A DNA stretch of 64,000 nucleotides from Uloborus plumipes (lineage: Eukaryota; Arthropoda; Arachnida; Araneae; Uloboridae). The DNA is taken from the NCBI GenBank assembly GCA_038373865.1, contig JAXGGA010003000.1, forward strand, positions 46,505 to 110,504, given 5' to 3'. The notes under the pieces are model-generated. The model saw only the letters and a program-made list of their open reading frames with translations, had not been told where the DNA came from and did not search any database. Numbering within the stretch: position 1 is the first letter of the stretch; each line of letters starts with the position of its first letter. Positions 37,765-49,198 of this stretch are shown in pieces. Both the position numbers and the translations under genes were made by a program.

Positions 37765-37818
37765 CTTGGCCCATAAACGATTGAGGACCTTGTTGAAACA
37801 TCTGACCACCTTGTTGAG
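37765..37818 (-). CDS. Micro-exon: Gln/Gly/Phe-rich, 54 nt
   Basis: Reads AQQGGQMFQQGPQSFMGQ plus a shared G, between acceptor gtttcttacag and donor CAAG|gtaagc. It has the highest Gln content of the set and an internal QQGGQMF/QQGPQSF near-repeat, suggesting it arose by fusing or duplicating a shorter unit. Confidence 0.83.
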
Positions 37819-37979
37819 CTGTAAGAAACATGAAAGAGAAGATTACAACATTTCGTAAAATTGATACTGAACTGTAAAATTCACTATACCAGTAATTCCC
37901 TTTTTTTTTTACGTCGCTACCACCTTTATACCAACTGAAGAACTTAAAGCTCCATATTTTAGACGGATTTTTGTAGTGG

Positions 37980-38490
37980 TGGAGGGGAATGGGGCATTCC
38001 CCCGGAAATATTTCGAAATTGAAGTCCGAAAATACACAATAGTAAGTCATTTTTAATGATGGTGGGTATTGCTCAGAGACTTTCCCCTGGATATTTTTTG
38101 AAATTTAAGTTCGAAAAATGTAATTTTAGATATCGTTACTTGTGTGCAGGCACACTCCAGGATTTTCTTTCTTTCTTTTTTTTATTTCGAAATTAAAGTT
38201 CAAAAATCCCAATTTTTGATGAAGTTGCGGAGCGGGATTAGGTTCGGACTTTTCCCCCGAAATATTCTCAAAATTAAATCATAGAAAGTCATTTTTACGC
38301 CATCTTTGATGACGTAAGAGTAAGAAATGAGGAGCAAAGACGCTCTTCCAGAAACTGTTCGATATTGTTCTAAACGCGAAATTTTAGACAATTGTTGATT
38401 TTTCGAAGAAGTGAAATTGGAGACTTTCGCGGAAATTTGTAGAGATTGAAGTTCTTAAATCGAAAGAAGACGTTACGGGAAGGGGGGGGG
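37980..38490. repeat. Degenerate tandem repeat in intron
   Basis: A phrase of the type ccggaaatatttcgaaattgaagtccgaaaa recurs in diverged form near 38000, 38095, 38190, 38270 and 38435. Related phrases occur at 11920 and 61020-61370, so this is a dispersed repeat family. Confidence 0.5.
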
Positions 38491-38654
38491 GGATAAAGTT
38501 CTAACTTAGGGGTGGTGACGCCAGCACTATAGCCCCTCTTTTGAATTCACCAATGCGCTCAAATATTGATGCTACTCAAAAGAATTTCTATTTTTTCCCT
38601 GTATATATATGTATATCACTTTTCAAACTTGTAATAATAATTTTTTTAAATCTT

Positions 38655-38735
38655 GGGACAATGTCGCGACCCCATAAGAAATGCTTTGGGACCCCACTTG
38701 TGGTCACGTCCCACAGGTTGGAAACCACTCCACTA
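38655..38735. mobile_element. hAT terminal fragment
   Basis: Read on the minus strand the end is tggagtggtttccaacctgt followed by gggacgtgacc, a common hAT terminus. The other end was not found. Confidence 0.45.
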
Positions 38736-39007
38736 TGCTGTCATGCTAAGAACAAAAGTCGTATCTGCACTTTTTGTCAAAAATGACTTACTGTCACCAG
38801 CTTGTTCCTAGTCACATGTTTCACCCAAACACAATGTTTTATGGTCTTTTTGTCCCCTTTTGGCCCTTTTGTCCATGGTAAATAGCAAAAAAAAAAAATT
38901 GAAAAAATTTCATCTAAAACAAATGCATTAGGACTCAAAACTTTAAACGGCAATTTATCATTTTGAAGTTGTCTGTAGGTATGACTTTTACGCTTAGCAC
39001 GGCAGTA
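38734..39007. mobile_element. MITE with GCTTAGCACGGCAG-type ends
   Basis: Ends tatgctgtcatgctaag and cttagcacggcagtat are inverted and match the ends of the larger element at 5038-6680. No open frame of note inside, so it is a non-autonomous derivative. Confidence 0.65.
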
Positions 39008-39064
39008 TACATATTAAGCAAAAACTTTTAGGATAAGCCATGTTCAGATTCATGGCGGCATTGT

Positions 39065-39245
39065 AGGCCCGTCATTTAAAGGGTTCGGGGGGGGTAGTGA
39101 ATTGCACCCCCTTGACTTTGAAAAATCAATGTATTTACACATTAGAGGCCGTGTTTTTTGTTAGTTTTTTTATGAAGTTTACATTGGATTTGCACCGTTT
39201 GACCCCTCCCCCCCCCCCCCGGAAAAATCTGAAATGATGGGCCTT
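39065..39245. mobile_element. MITE, GGCCCGTCATTT family, copy 3
   Basis: Opens aggcccgtcatttaaagggt and ends ctgaaatgatgggcctt, giving the clearest inverted ends of the three copies. Contains aaatcaatgtatttacacat and C-rich tracts. Confidence 0.75.
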
Positions 39246-40113
39246 GCGGTATTGTACTAAGCAAAATGTATTTAGATAGAAATAGATCAGGGCCGTGTTT
39301 AAGGGGTGGGTTTTTAGGGTTCTTATCTCCTCCGAAATTTTTCAAAACTATTCCAAAAAATACTTGTCACGCACATTTTTGGCTGAAAAAATTATTATTG
39401 TTATTTTGTTTCAATTTTCTCATTTACTTTGAAATTGAATTTGAAAAGCGAAATTATCATTATTGAATACATGTACAAATTAGATGTTTTTTCTCCAATA
39501 TTTTTATTGCAGTTATCTCAAACCGATACACCTTTTCCCTTCAAACTTCGAATACCACTAACAAAAACACCGATTTTTTTTAACTTGAAAGTACTAATTT
39601 GTATATTTAGCACATTTTATAAGTGTCATGAAATAGAAAGTTCTGAACTATTACTTGAAATGCGCATATATGGGTAAACACATCTATCCTCTTGAGTGAT
39701 TAAAAGACAGATTTTTTTTCTTACAATGAAAAGATGCGTTTTTTTTAATTTTTTTTACATTTTTCATGTTAACTCCCTTTTAACATCTACTCTAACAAAA
39801 ACTAATGAAATATAGAATATGTAATTAAATTTTATTAACCATATAGATTTCACGAGAAATGAAATCCCCGAAACTAAATTCTGGTTTCGGTTCTGAAATA
39901 GATAACGTTTTTTGAGAAAGCTAAATCGCATGTAGTATTTGTTTGATAAAATTTTAACGAATCATCTCAGAACATTTTTAAAACCACCCAGAGCAGTTTC
40001 AGTAACATTAATAGGGCAAAAGTGTCTCACTAAATCGTGGAAAATGCTAAATGCTGATAAGTTATGCCCGCCTTTTGTTTACATAGTGCGAATATCTTAA
40101 TTATATGTATAAC

Positions 40114-41256
40114 AAGAAGTTCTGTCAAGAACTAAACGAGCCTACTTTCCCGTACATCGACATCGGCATTCTAGCATCTGATTATTATTCTCTTGATTAT
40201 CTAAGACTAAAAATTATGTCAAACATACCTTTTTAGCACTTGAAGCTGATTTCTAAAAGCAAAATATACCCCTCTCATCAGATGAAATAGACACATAAAA
40301 AGTAGATAAATGAATAAATAAAGTTTTGTCGCACCTTTTAAAGAATGTAACTGTTACAGTTCTTCCGTAGAAAAATTCCTCAATTGTTTTCAAAAAAAAA
40401 TTAAAAGTACAAAGTACATCAAAACACATTTTATCAAAGAAAGAAAAAAAAAAGAAAAAAAAACTCGTCCGTTGATAAAATGTCTCGAATTTCACTTTTA
40501 ATCCGTTGCCAGTTGTTAAATATAAATAAAGAATAAAATGCCCTGTGAATGAAACATTTTTGTTACAAAAAAAATCGTCTGCCAAAAATAATAATAATAA
40601 TAATAATAAATTCAATAAAACAAATGAATAAATAAACAAAAAATCGTCTGCACAGTCAGTCATTTTTTTTTCGGACTGTTTACTCAAAAGTTATTAGGGG
40701 TGACAGCTTGCTTGAGCGGTTCAATGTTGAACGAAAAATTGTTCAAATCGGAAATGTAAATACGGGAATGAAGTATCCTTGAAAAGTTCTTTCCAACAAA
40801 AAAAAGTTTGTTCAAATCGGACTGTTCATTAAAAAGTTAGTATCGCGGGACCGGTTGTTTGAACGGCTCAAATTTGAACCAAAAATTGTTCAAATCAAAA
40901 AATCAAATATGGGAATGAGCTGTACTCGCCGAGATCTTTCCAACAAAAAAAAGTTTGTCCAAATCGGAATGTTCATTCAAAAGTTATTAGGGGGGGACAG
41001 ACAGACCGACCGACCGACCGACCGACCGACAGACACACAAATTCCCCATCTCAATACCCTACTTTCAAATTTTTAATTTTTCGATATTCATATTACCTCT
41101 TTATTTTTTTAACTTGGCGATATTTTTTGGACTTGGCGATATTTTTTTTAACTTGGCGATATTTTTTGGACTTGGCGATATTTTTTAGATGCATTAAGCT
41201 ACTTTTAATACTTTTTTCGTCTTTTTTTTATTTTTAACGGGAAAGTAGGCTAAAAA
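40114..41256. repeat. Dispersed repeat, short copy (pair of 16871-18717)
   Basis: Same start and end phrases as the 16.9-kb copy, but only about two of the 145-bp tandem units (about 40670-41000). It carries an extra aacttggcgatattttttgg duplication and a longer gaccgaccgacc run. It lies in an intron of the micro-exon gene between the exons at 41293 and 37765. Confidence 0.75.
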
Positions 41257-41292
41257 AACAGACAGAAAGAAAGAAAACGAAAAAATCGTACC

Positions 41293-41325
41293 TTGATCCG
41301 TAAGTTGTGACTGAGCTTTCTGACC
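41293..41325 (-). CDS. Micro-exon: GQKAQSQLTDQ, 33 nt
   Basis: Acceptor ctttttttctcag, donor CAAG|gtacga. Same length and 1-1 phase as the array modules, but a unique sequence. Begins only 37 bases from the end of the dispersed repeat at 40114-41256. Confidence 0.8.
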
Positions 41326-42333
41326 TGAGAAAAAAAAGAAGCAATAATCAATTCGTAAGAATTTTATGAAACAAATCAGAGACTGAGGCAAATTATAAAA
41401 TGAAACATGTTTATATAGTTACAATCAAGCATCATCTTATTCAACTAAATTTAAAAGTCTCGCTCAATTTCATATTGTTACATGCTTGTTGTTGTTAAAG
41501 TGAAATTTGCCTTGGAAAGCGCTTTTCTGCAAAACTATTCTCCATTGTTTTGTGAAGCTGAAATTTTATATTTTGTCGAATGCTATAAATTGGTACAAGT
41601 ATAATTTACTTAAAAAATATTTTTCAGATAAGCTCATTGAACTTTTACCACAAGAATTTAAACTATAAAATGAGTGCTGGTGCAATTATTATTTTTGTGG
41701 TCATAAATTTCTTCAGAAAACAGTTTTAAATCAAATAAACCAATGCCGATAAATAAAAGTATTGAAATTCAACATTTTTTTTACATGCGTCATACGATTT
41801 TTAACATCTGCAAGAAAAGTGTAGAAAAGACTTTTTGTTTTTAAATTAAGAAAAAAAAAACGAACGGATCCTAGAAAGGTTAACAGCTGTTTCTGCATTT
41901 TTTTTCCTTTTGCATTTTTGCCATCTATTTTACTTCAGCTTCATTGTACAAAGTTCTGTTTTTGATTTAAGCTGAAAACAAAGCGTGAGGAATCAAAAAC
42001 ACTTCTCTTTAAACAAATAAAAAACTCATTTTCATCATCCAATAGTCATCATATAGTTCGGTTTAAAATATTTTTTCGTTGAATTAAACGAAAAGAAGAC
42101 GAGACGAAGAAGGAAGAAAATATCTTCAACACAGTGTCTCTATGAAAAATGTATACTTTTATGCTAAAACAATTTAAATTTTTATTTAAAAAAAAAGGCC
42201 TTTGGTATCGTTCGTCTGGAGGAAAAAAATACTGTAATAAAGAAAACTAAAGGCAATGTTTTACCCCTAAGTTATCAGAAAACATCATCCTTTAATCGTG
42301 AAGTAAAACTTTTACTGAGTTCTTTTGATTTCC

Positions 42334-42572
42334 CTACACTGAAAAAAATAATCTGTTTTTACAGTATAATACGGCAGCAGAGGTTACAGTTAACACTGTA
42401 AAATACACAGTAATAAACTGTAAAACTAGCAATTTTACAGTTTGTTATAGTGAAACTGTCAATTTTACAGCCTATTACTGTAAAATTAGCAATTTTGCAG
42501 TTTAATACTGTAGAATTACTATAAAATTAGCTGTATTATACTGTAAAAACAACATTGTTTTTTACAGTGTAG
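42334..42572. mobile_element. MITE built from ACTGTAAAA words
   Basis: Ends ctacactgaaaaaaataatc and its diverged inverse tgttttttacagtgtag enclose many copies of actgtaaaa and ttttacagt in both orientations, making a highly self-complementary 240-bp unit in an intron. Confidence 0.65.
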
Positions 42573-42681
42573 TGTTCAAAAAAACATTTTATGACATTTT
42601 TAGGTTTTCCAGAAAACCTAGAAATCTGAATATAGAATGTTACAAAAAAAATTTTACATTAGCTCAAAAACACAGCCGTAC

Positions 42682-42714
42682 CTCTTTTCATCATACCGCC
42701 ACCCATCTGTTGAC
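42682..42714 (-). CDS. Micro-exon: GQQMGGGMMKR, 33 nt
   Basis: Acceptor tttgtttcag, donor AGAG|gtacgg. Gly/Met-rich module, unique in sequence but with the G-Q-Q start of the GQQLSSMGQDA family. Confidence 0.82.
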
Positions 42715-43386
42715 CTGAAACAAAATAATTGCTCTTGAATGATTTTCTTTTATAAGTTTCACTTTTATACACAATTAAGTAATCAGGTAAAGAAAAGCAG
42801 TTAACATCATAAAAATATGTTTTAACCCCCTACGCAACAAAGAAAGGGGTTAAAAGTTTGTACTTGTACTCGTATAAACTTATACTGTACTTTGTACTTG
42901 TACTTTAAGGTCTTCAGCAGCTTTATTTTCAAAGAGGGTTATGTTTATTTTCTGAAACTGATTCATTATTTAGAATAAAAGAGAAATGACGAAAAAGTTC
43001 TTTATAATTTTATTAGTCAGAAAAAATTCCAAACTAAAAACAATTGTTAAAACTTTTTTTAATGCGTATTCAGAATGGCAACGGAAAGAAACAAAAGTCT
43101 TAAAATTTTAAAAAGTTGGAAAACTAATTAACGTTTTAATTAATGTATCAGCTAATTGAAGTCGTACAATTACTCGGTTGGTCGTATTGCTTTCCTTGAA
43201 AATTTTCGAATCGAATGGTACCTTGTTCCATTCTCTACTCTCAGCGGCTTTTGAGGAGTTGCAGCTTCAGACAGACAGAGAGATAGAAGCTCATAGATTT
43301 GAATAGTATAGATAAAAGGAAATCAAATGTAAAATTAAGTAGTTGTGACAAACTGTGCCATGCACTTGTTTGCAAATCAAACTTAC

Positions 43387-43407
43387 CTTGTTTCATTGCA
43401 GATTTAG
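43387..43407 (-). CDS. Micro-exon: AKSAMKQ, 21 nt
   Basis: Acceptor cttttttttccag, donor CAAG|gtaagt (perfect consensus). Diverged member of the AKAGMEQ family of 21-base exons. Confidence 0.82.
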
Positions 43408-43526
43408 CTGGAAAAAAAAGAAAAAATAACTATAATAAGCAAGCAATTTTCTAAGCGTTATGGTTCAAAAACAGTTTCATTATTCCCGCATATTAAAGTT
43501 CAGCTGTTTAGAAAATGATATTTTAC

Positions 43527-43559
43527 CTGCATCGCCTCCCATTGATTGAATTTGTTTCC
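43527..43559 (-). CDS. Micro-exon: GKQIQSMGGDA, 33 nt
   Basis: Acceptor attatttgcag, donor GCAG|gtaaaa. Diverged member of the GQQLSSMGQDA family, positioned at the 3' end of the last higher-order unit. Confidence 0.85.
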
Positions 43560-43748
43560 CTGCAAATAATTATACGTAAGACATTATTAGTATACAGCAT
43601 TGAAACGTCTAAAAGCAAATTACAAAGAGATATTAACACTATTATAAGCAGCGTTATTTCACATTTGTGCAGTCACGCTGTTGTTGGGTAAAAATAGACA
43701 ACGTTTAAAAAGTACAAAAAAAAATACGATTAAAAGAGTTAAAAACTC

Positions 43749-43799
43749 ATCAAACAGCTGTTTCGGGGCTATAAACTGCAAGTCCCATCATCAGTGCAT
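43749..43799 (-). ncRNA. Hammerhead ribozyme-like motif, left arm
   Basis: CTGATGA (43788-43794), stem II GGGACT/ATAGCCC with one mismatch, GAAA (43761-43764), stem III C-AGCT-G and cleavage site GTT. Stem I is weak (two clear pairs). Same extra nucleotide before stem II as in the 13-kb copies. It is on the sense strand of the micro-exon gene. Confidence 0.55.
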
Positions 43800-44102
43800 A
43801 AAAATAACATGCCGAAGACTGACAAGTGAACCTCGGTTCACTTGTCAGTCTTTGGCATGTGTACTGTCTAACATTTTTTCGCGAGACCTTCGTCGAATCT
43901 GCGCACGCGCCAAGTCACTTCTGACTTTCTCGAAATCGGGGGGAAATGCAACGAGGAAGTAGCAAGCGAAAAAAAAAACTGAAGGCATCGGAAAGCGCGC
44001 ATCCTTCAAATTATCTCCCCTTTTTCAAATGGAAGCGTTCGTGGCTGCCAGGCGCACAATACGCAAACAGACAGTACCTGTCTTTTCATTTTATTTTTAT
44101 TT

Positions 44103-44156
44103 TTATGTACTGATGATGGAGCTTGCAGTTTATAGCCCCGAAACGGCTGTTTGCTG
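44103..44156 (+). ncRNA. Hammerhead ribozyme-like motif, right arm
   Basis: CTGATGA 44110-44116, GAAA 44140-44143, stem III C-GGCT-G, cleavage site GTT, stem I GTA with TGC-type pairing including a G-U. The stem III loop has lost the palindrome seen in the left arm (AGCT to GGCT). Antisense to the host gene. Confidence 0.5.
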
Positions 44157-44752
44157 AGTTTTAAACTCTTTTAATTGTATTTATTTGTACTGTTTAAACG
44201 TTGTCTATTTTTACTCATTTCACATAGTACAAAGTTTTCAACTGCTGTTTTACAATAACACGCTGTTGTTGTAAAGGAGAAGTGTGCTTTTAAAATAGAA
44301 ATTTGAACCTAAGAAAGTATGTGATTTTGAAGGATGTGTTTAAAAATGGTTTCCAGCATGCCTTTGAAGACAAGAAGAAAAGATCCGACTGGTGTATTTT
44401 GATTGGGGATAAAGTCTGAAAAATGTAGTCAATATTTGAAGGATTAGTTTACATAATTATGTTTTATTAGTTTGTGATCATTCTTTATTGCACAGCACTA
44501 GTAATAAGAATTCCGCAGTTCAGATTATATATATAGTGTGTATATTAATTTTTCTTCAAAATTAAGTGACGTTATACATGTTTACTTTAAGGATCTTATT
44601 TGCAGATCACGTTAATAATTTTATTCTCAATTTAATACTTGTTTGTATATACAGAAAATTGAAGCACCAGTAAAATTTTCTGAAATTTCGAAAACTACTT
44701 TAAAAAAATAGCATGGTGAAACATTTTTTTTTTTAAATAAAACAAAATTAAT

Positions 44753-44773
44753 CCTGATCCATGTCCATTTTTG
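44753..44773 (-). pseudogene. Decayed micro-exon of the AKAGMEQ family
   Basis: Aligns base for base with exons at 48645 and 52925 and would read AKMDMDQ, but the donor is AT (44751-44752) instead of GT. The acceptor tttgcag is intact. Three residue changes and a dead donor indicate loss; skipping it keeps frame. Confidence 0.7.
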
Positions 44774-44975
44774 CTGCAAAAAAAAATTATAAAGAATGTA
44801 TTACTTAAAGCAAAAAATTATTTTATGAAAAAAATAATAAGAAAAACGACACAAAGTTAATGAAAATAAAAAGCATTTTTTAATGTCATAAAATATTTTC
44901 AAATAAGCTAAAGAAAATTAGAGAACTGCGATTATACTTTCATTTTAGCAAAGATTACTCCAAAATTAAAATTAC

Positions 44976-45008
44976 CTCCGTCCTTCAGGGCCGACATTCC
45001 CTGTCCAG
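44976..45008 (-). CDS. Micro-exon: AGQGMSALKDG module
   Basis: 33 nt, acceptor cttctcttatag (one base differs from the family's ttttag), donor GGAG|gtaatt. Uses AAG for the Lys codon where most copies use AAA. Confidence 0.88.
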
Positions 45009-45238
45009 CTATAAGAGAAGTACGTTTTAGTATTAAAGTATTACTTAAATTAAAAAACTATTTAACGATATAATTAGTAAAAAACAACAAGAAGTATATG
45101 AAAATGAAATCAATGTTAAAATTTAAGCATTAGAATAAGTAGATTAAATATGATAAAATATTTTCAAACAAGATAGAAAACAAGTGAAATGCGATTATAG
45201 TTTTATTTTAGCAAAGACAATTCCACAATTAAAATTAC

Positions 45239-45271
45239 CTCCGTCTTTCAGGGCTTTCTGTCCCTGTCCAG
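45239..45271 (-). CDS. Micro-exon: AGQGQKALKDG module
   Basis: 33 nt, acceptor cttctcttttag, donor GGAG|gtaatt. QK replaces MS. This sub-type is always the most 5' AGQG exon of its cluster (also 53420 and 59106), as expected if clusters were copied as blocks. Confidence 0.88.
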
Positions 45272-45350
45272 CTAAAAGAGAAGTACTTTAAATTAGACTC
45301 GAAACTGTTCGGAAAAGAATGAATAGACTTTTTGATAATGTTATCCAAAA

Positions 45351-45382
45351 AAGCAAGATTGAGCAGATTGAAATGACGACAA
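45351..45382 (-). pseudogene. Remnant of the VSQG mini-exon
   Basis: Flanking intron matches the 49.3/53.6/59.3-kb copies, but only the upstream part (gcagattga...gacaaaaat) survives; the coding ccttggg block and donor are deleted. Confidence 0.5.
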
Positions 45383-46832
45383 AAATGTTAGCATTATTAT
45401 TTTCAAATGTATAACACAATATTATAAAACAAACAGTATGTCATTCAAAAGCGTAAGACAGCAGAAAATTATGTTTTTTAGTTTTCCTGATTTAACTTTT
45501 AATTATAATTTGATTTTGAAGGATTGGTTTTGTACGTTTGCGTGTTATGAGCAGTTATAAGACTCTGTGAAAACAAAAAGTATTTTTTAATATCACAAGG
45601 GGGCTCCGCCCCCTGCTCGTTTCGCTCACCAACTTTCGTTCGTCGCCTGCAGCGACTACTTCACCGATTTCGGCGGCTCGATATGACCCCCTCCCTCCCT
45701 CCTCCCCCATCTTGATGTAAAATAATCATTTTTTTTCTGAAATGCTGACATACCCTTTAAAAGCACAGTAACAGTTCCTCTGCAACTTAAAATAATTCGC
45801 CAAATAAAAAAAGACCCCCCCCCCCTTCTCCCTCCTGAAATAAAAATGAAAAAAAAAAAATGTATATAACTAAAAAACATAGTAAAATATCTAGCCCAAA
45901 AAGAAAATCCAGTTCCTTTCCTTTGCAGAAAAAAGACTTAACTTAAACACGCAATGTAATTCATATGAAATCACTTAAAGTAAAATACCATATAAGAGTC
46001 ATGACAACCTTTCTTTAATGCTAAAAAAAGAGTAAAGAAAACATGCGGAAAAAGCAGTCGTGTATATTTTGTTGAATTATAAGACGAGCAATAAACAAAA
46101 CGAAGAACCACCGGTTTTGTTTGTCGAACACGACCTTGTTGAAAAGATTTTGAAGCAGTTTGGTTGAATGGTAATATAATTTTGCTCGATTTGAGCCTTG
46201 AAAAATAGCTAAATTAGAATCACCTCTATCTCCTGTTATAATTGATGGAGAGAAATGGAACACACATCTTCTTCTTCTTCAAAAAAAAAAAAAAAAAAAC
46301 TCTTTCCAACGACAGATAACATTAAGGAGTGGGGAGAGATTTTTGCCCCCCAATTTCGTGAATAATGTGAAAGTTGCGCTTAAAAAATTAATTAAAAAAA
46401 AACTAATTCGAAATTAAGAAGAATGGCTCCGACATGCAAGTCGATGGGGCTTGGACTAATTTTGTACCAAATTTCAAGTCTGTAGGTGCTATGGGGCCGC
46501 CTGGGCGCAGTCCGGCCACAAACATCCTTTAACACTATCTTTGAGCTTACTTTTTTTTAATGCATAGAGATAGATAAAATATATTCAAATAAGCTAAAGA
46601 AAACTGGAGAAACGCGATTACACTTTTATTTTAGCAAAGGCAAATTATTTTAGCAAAAAATTATAAACAAACTATTACTATTTTATGAAAAAAAAGTAAG
46701 AAAAATGACGCAGAGTTTATGAAAATAAAAAGTATTTTTTAATATCATAAACTATTTTCAAATAAGCTTAAGAAAACTAGAGAAATGCGATTATACTTTA
46801 TTTTAGAAATGCTATTCCAAAATTGAAATTAC

Positions 46833-46865
46833 CTCCGTCCTTCAGGGCCGACATTCCCTGTCCAG
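46833..46865 (-). CDS. Micro-exon: AGQGMSALKDG module
   Basis: 33 nt, acceptor cttttcttttag, donor GGAG|gtaatt. Its 5' neighbour in the unit pattern, a VSQG mini-exon, is cleanly missing at about 46937. Confidence 0.88.
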
Positions 46866-47144
46866 CTAAAAGAAAAGTACGTTTAATTAGGCTCAAAAAT
46901 AGTTGGAAAAGAATGAATAGACTTTTTGATAACGTTTAGGAAAAATTTTAGCATTATTTATTTATTTTTTAACATACAATACAGTAAAATAAAACAAACA
47001 TTATGTCACTCAAAAGCGTGCACGGACACGATCGAGATAAGCTCGTTATTGCTGAATTTCTGTTTTTAAAGCTCATGCTTTGTTTAATTTTTTATTTATT
47101 TATTTATTTTATTTTTTACATCCAACCTCAGACACATTTAAGCT

Positions 47145-47462
47145 AAGGCAGGGATTCAAGTGAAACAGCAATGCGATCGCTTCGAATGCAATCGCTACTG
47201 GAAGTGAATTACATTATCATCAGCTTAACTTGGCACTGATGTCACTACGAGCGGAGCCAATAAGAGCTCACAAGCAGTCGGCCATCTCCTCTTATTCGCC
47301 AAGTAGGCTGTGACGTTTTATCTAGCTCGTTTTTCATAGGCAAACGTCACGATGAACGTTCTAATGTAATTCATTTCCAGTATCAAGAAACGTTCTAATG
47401 TAATTCATTTCCAGTAGCGATTGCAGTTTGCGATAGCCTGTTTCACTTGAATCCCTGCCTTA
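47145..47462. mobile_element. Palindromic MITE, AAGGCAGGGATTCAAGTGAA family
   Basis: Inverted ends aaggcagggattcaagtgaa and ttcacttgaatccctgcctt. Interior arms pair around gacgt and cattccagta-like blocks. Three close relatives lie at 57668, 60541 and 5196, two of them in introns of the same gene. Confidence 0.8.
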
Positions 47463-47874
47463 AATATTTCCCGTTCTCAAATAACCATATAATTTTTTAT
47501 TTGGGTAAAATACGTCACAAAGAGCTACCTGGTGGCGATGACTCAATTTTGTCAAAAAGTGCAGATACGACTTTTGTGCTTAGCACGGCAGTATACTCCA
47601 CAAAAGGTACGGGGTTGGGCTCAAATAGTTTATTTTGAATTTTTGAACTCTCTAGAAAACATGATTGTGGTCTACCGACTCAAAACAAATAAATAAATAA
47701 ATAAATAAACAGTTAACGATAGGGGTTTTTTTTCCTATTCTTTTCTCCTTCAAAATAAAAAAGAGAAATAATTCCAAAAATATTTTGAATTAATACCCCA
47801 AATGAAATAATGATTAATTGTCCTTTTTTATTCCCGAATATTAAAGTTCAGGTGCTTCGAAAAAGATATTTTAC

Positions 47875-47907
47875 CTGCATCTTGTCCCATTGAAGAAAGT
47901 TGTTGCC
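47875..47907 (-). CDS. Micro-exon: GQQLSSMGQDA module
   Basis: 33 nt, acceptor attatttgcag, donor GCAG|gtaaaa. Marks the 3' end of one higher-order unit. Near-identical to 54023 and 50771. Confidence 0.88.
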
Positions 47908-48644
47908 CTGCAAATAATTACGGAATCCACTATTAGTTTATTGCATTGACACATCTAAAAACAGACTACAAAGATAAGCAATATTATCAACAGCGTTATT
48001 TCACATTTGTGCCGTCACGCCGTTGTGAAAGAGAAATGTGCCTTCAATATATAAATTTGAAACGAAGAAAGTATAAAAAAAAGTATTTACGTTGAACGGG
48101 AGCCATAGACTGAGCATTTTAAGTTATAGGAAAAAATATTTTAAACGTACAATACCTGCACTCAACATTAACTAAGCTCTGAAAACGAAATATTTAACAA
48201 TTACTTCAAATATGGCTAATCTGAAAATGAGAGAATTTTGTCACTCTATGCGTAAAATGATTTCATAGAATAGTTTTAACTAGTCTATTCGTTTTATGAA
48301 GCTTTCCGTTGATAGGAAAACATTTTTTATCCAGAGGAGAATGTAACTGCTGAATCACTTTTGAAATAACTGGAGAATCATTTCAGATTTTTGAAAAAGT
48401 CAATGATCACTTGGATACATAAGTGTTCCGCAGTTATGGTAATTAATTTTACTCCACAATTAGGTGAATCAAAAAAAAAAAAATATTTTAAGTATAAAAT
48501 GTCTCATTTCCAGTCGACATGTTAATGACGTGTTTTTATACCCAGACAATTGAAGCACTAGTAAAATTTTCTGAAATTTTGAGAACTACTTTGAAGAGAA
48601 TTAGCATGGGAAACAATGTTAAGTAATAATAAAATAATTCTTAC

Positions 48645-48665
48645 CCTGCTCCATGCCAGCTTTTG
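48645..48665 (-). CDS. Micro-exon: AKAGMEQ, 21 nt
   Basis: Acceptor ttttttcacag, donor CAGG|gtaaga. Intact counterpart of the decayed exon at 44753. Confidence 0.86.
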
Positions 48666-48870
48666 CTGTGAAAAAAAAATATATAAAAAAAGTATTACTT
48701 CAACGGGAAAACAATTTTATGAAAAAAAAATTGTAAGAAAAACGACATAGAGTTTATGAAATAAAAAGTATTTTTTAATATCATAAAATATTTTCAAATA
48801 AGCTAAAGAAAATGAGAGAAATGCGATTATACTTTTATTTAAGCAAAGACTATTCCAAAATTAAAATTAC

Positions 48871-48903
48871 CTCCGTCTTTCAGGGCCGACATTCCTTGTC
48901 CAG
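48871..48903 (-). CDS. Micro-exon: AGQGMSALKDG module
   Basis: 33 nt, acceptor cttctcttttag, donor GGAG|gtaatt. Synonymous CAA for the first Gln. Its intron unit of about 328 bases is shared with the neighbour at 49199. Confidence 0.88.
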
Positions 48904-49198
48904 CTAAAAGAGAAGTACGTTTAATTAGACTCAAAACTACTTCGAAAAGAATGAATAGACTTTTTAATAGTGCTTAGGAAAACAATTATATTGAATTTAC
49001 TTTAAGTATGAAAAAAGTATTGCTTAAAGTAAAAAACTATTTTATGAAAAAAAAAAATAGCAAGAAAAACGGCACAGAGTTTATGAAAATAAAAAGTATT
49101 TTTTAATATCATAAAATATTTTCAAATAAGCGAAAGAAAACTAGAGAAATGCGATTATACTTTTATTTTAGCAAAGACTATTCCAAAATAAAAATCAC

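Larger units (their letters stand above)
43687..44213. repeat. Palindromic element with hammerhead motifs in both arms, intronic
   Basis: The arms run from gtaaaaatagacaacgttta to its inverse at about 44213 and each contains a hammerhead-like core. A second small palindrome (acaagtgaacctcggttcac type) sits at about 43811-43862. It lies in the intron between the exons at 43527 and 44976. Confidence 0.8.

Noticed and set aside
40253..40687. 144-codon minus-strand open frame
   Set aside because: Low-complexity, built from poly-T/ATT microsatellites within the dispersed repeat; no domain and no conservation of frame in the 17-kb copy.
43681..43962. 93-codon plus-strand open frame
   Set aside because: Runs through the arm and spacer of the hammerhead palindrome; no homologous protein recognised.
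46224..46232. Possible 9-nt exon GAGATAGAG between acceptor ataacag and donor gtgatt
   Set aside because: Phase would fit (GDR), but nine bases with common splice-like borders are expected by chance; no related copy exists in the array.
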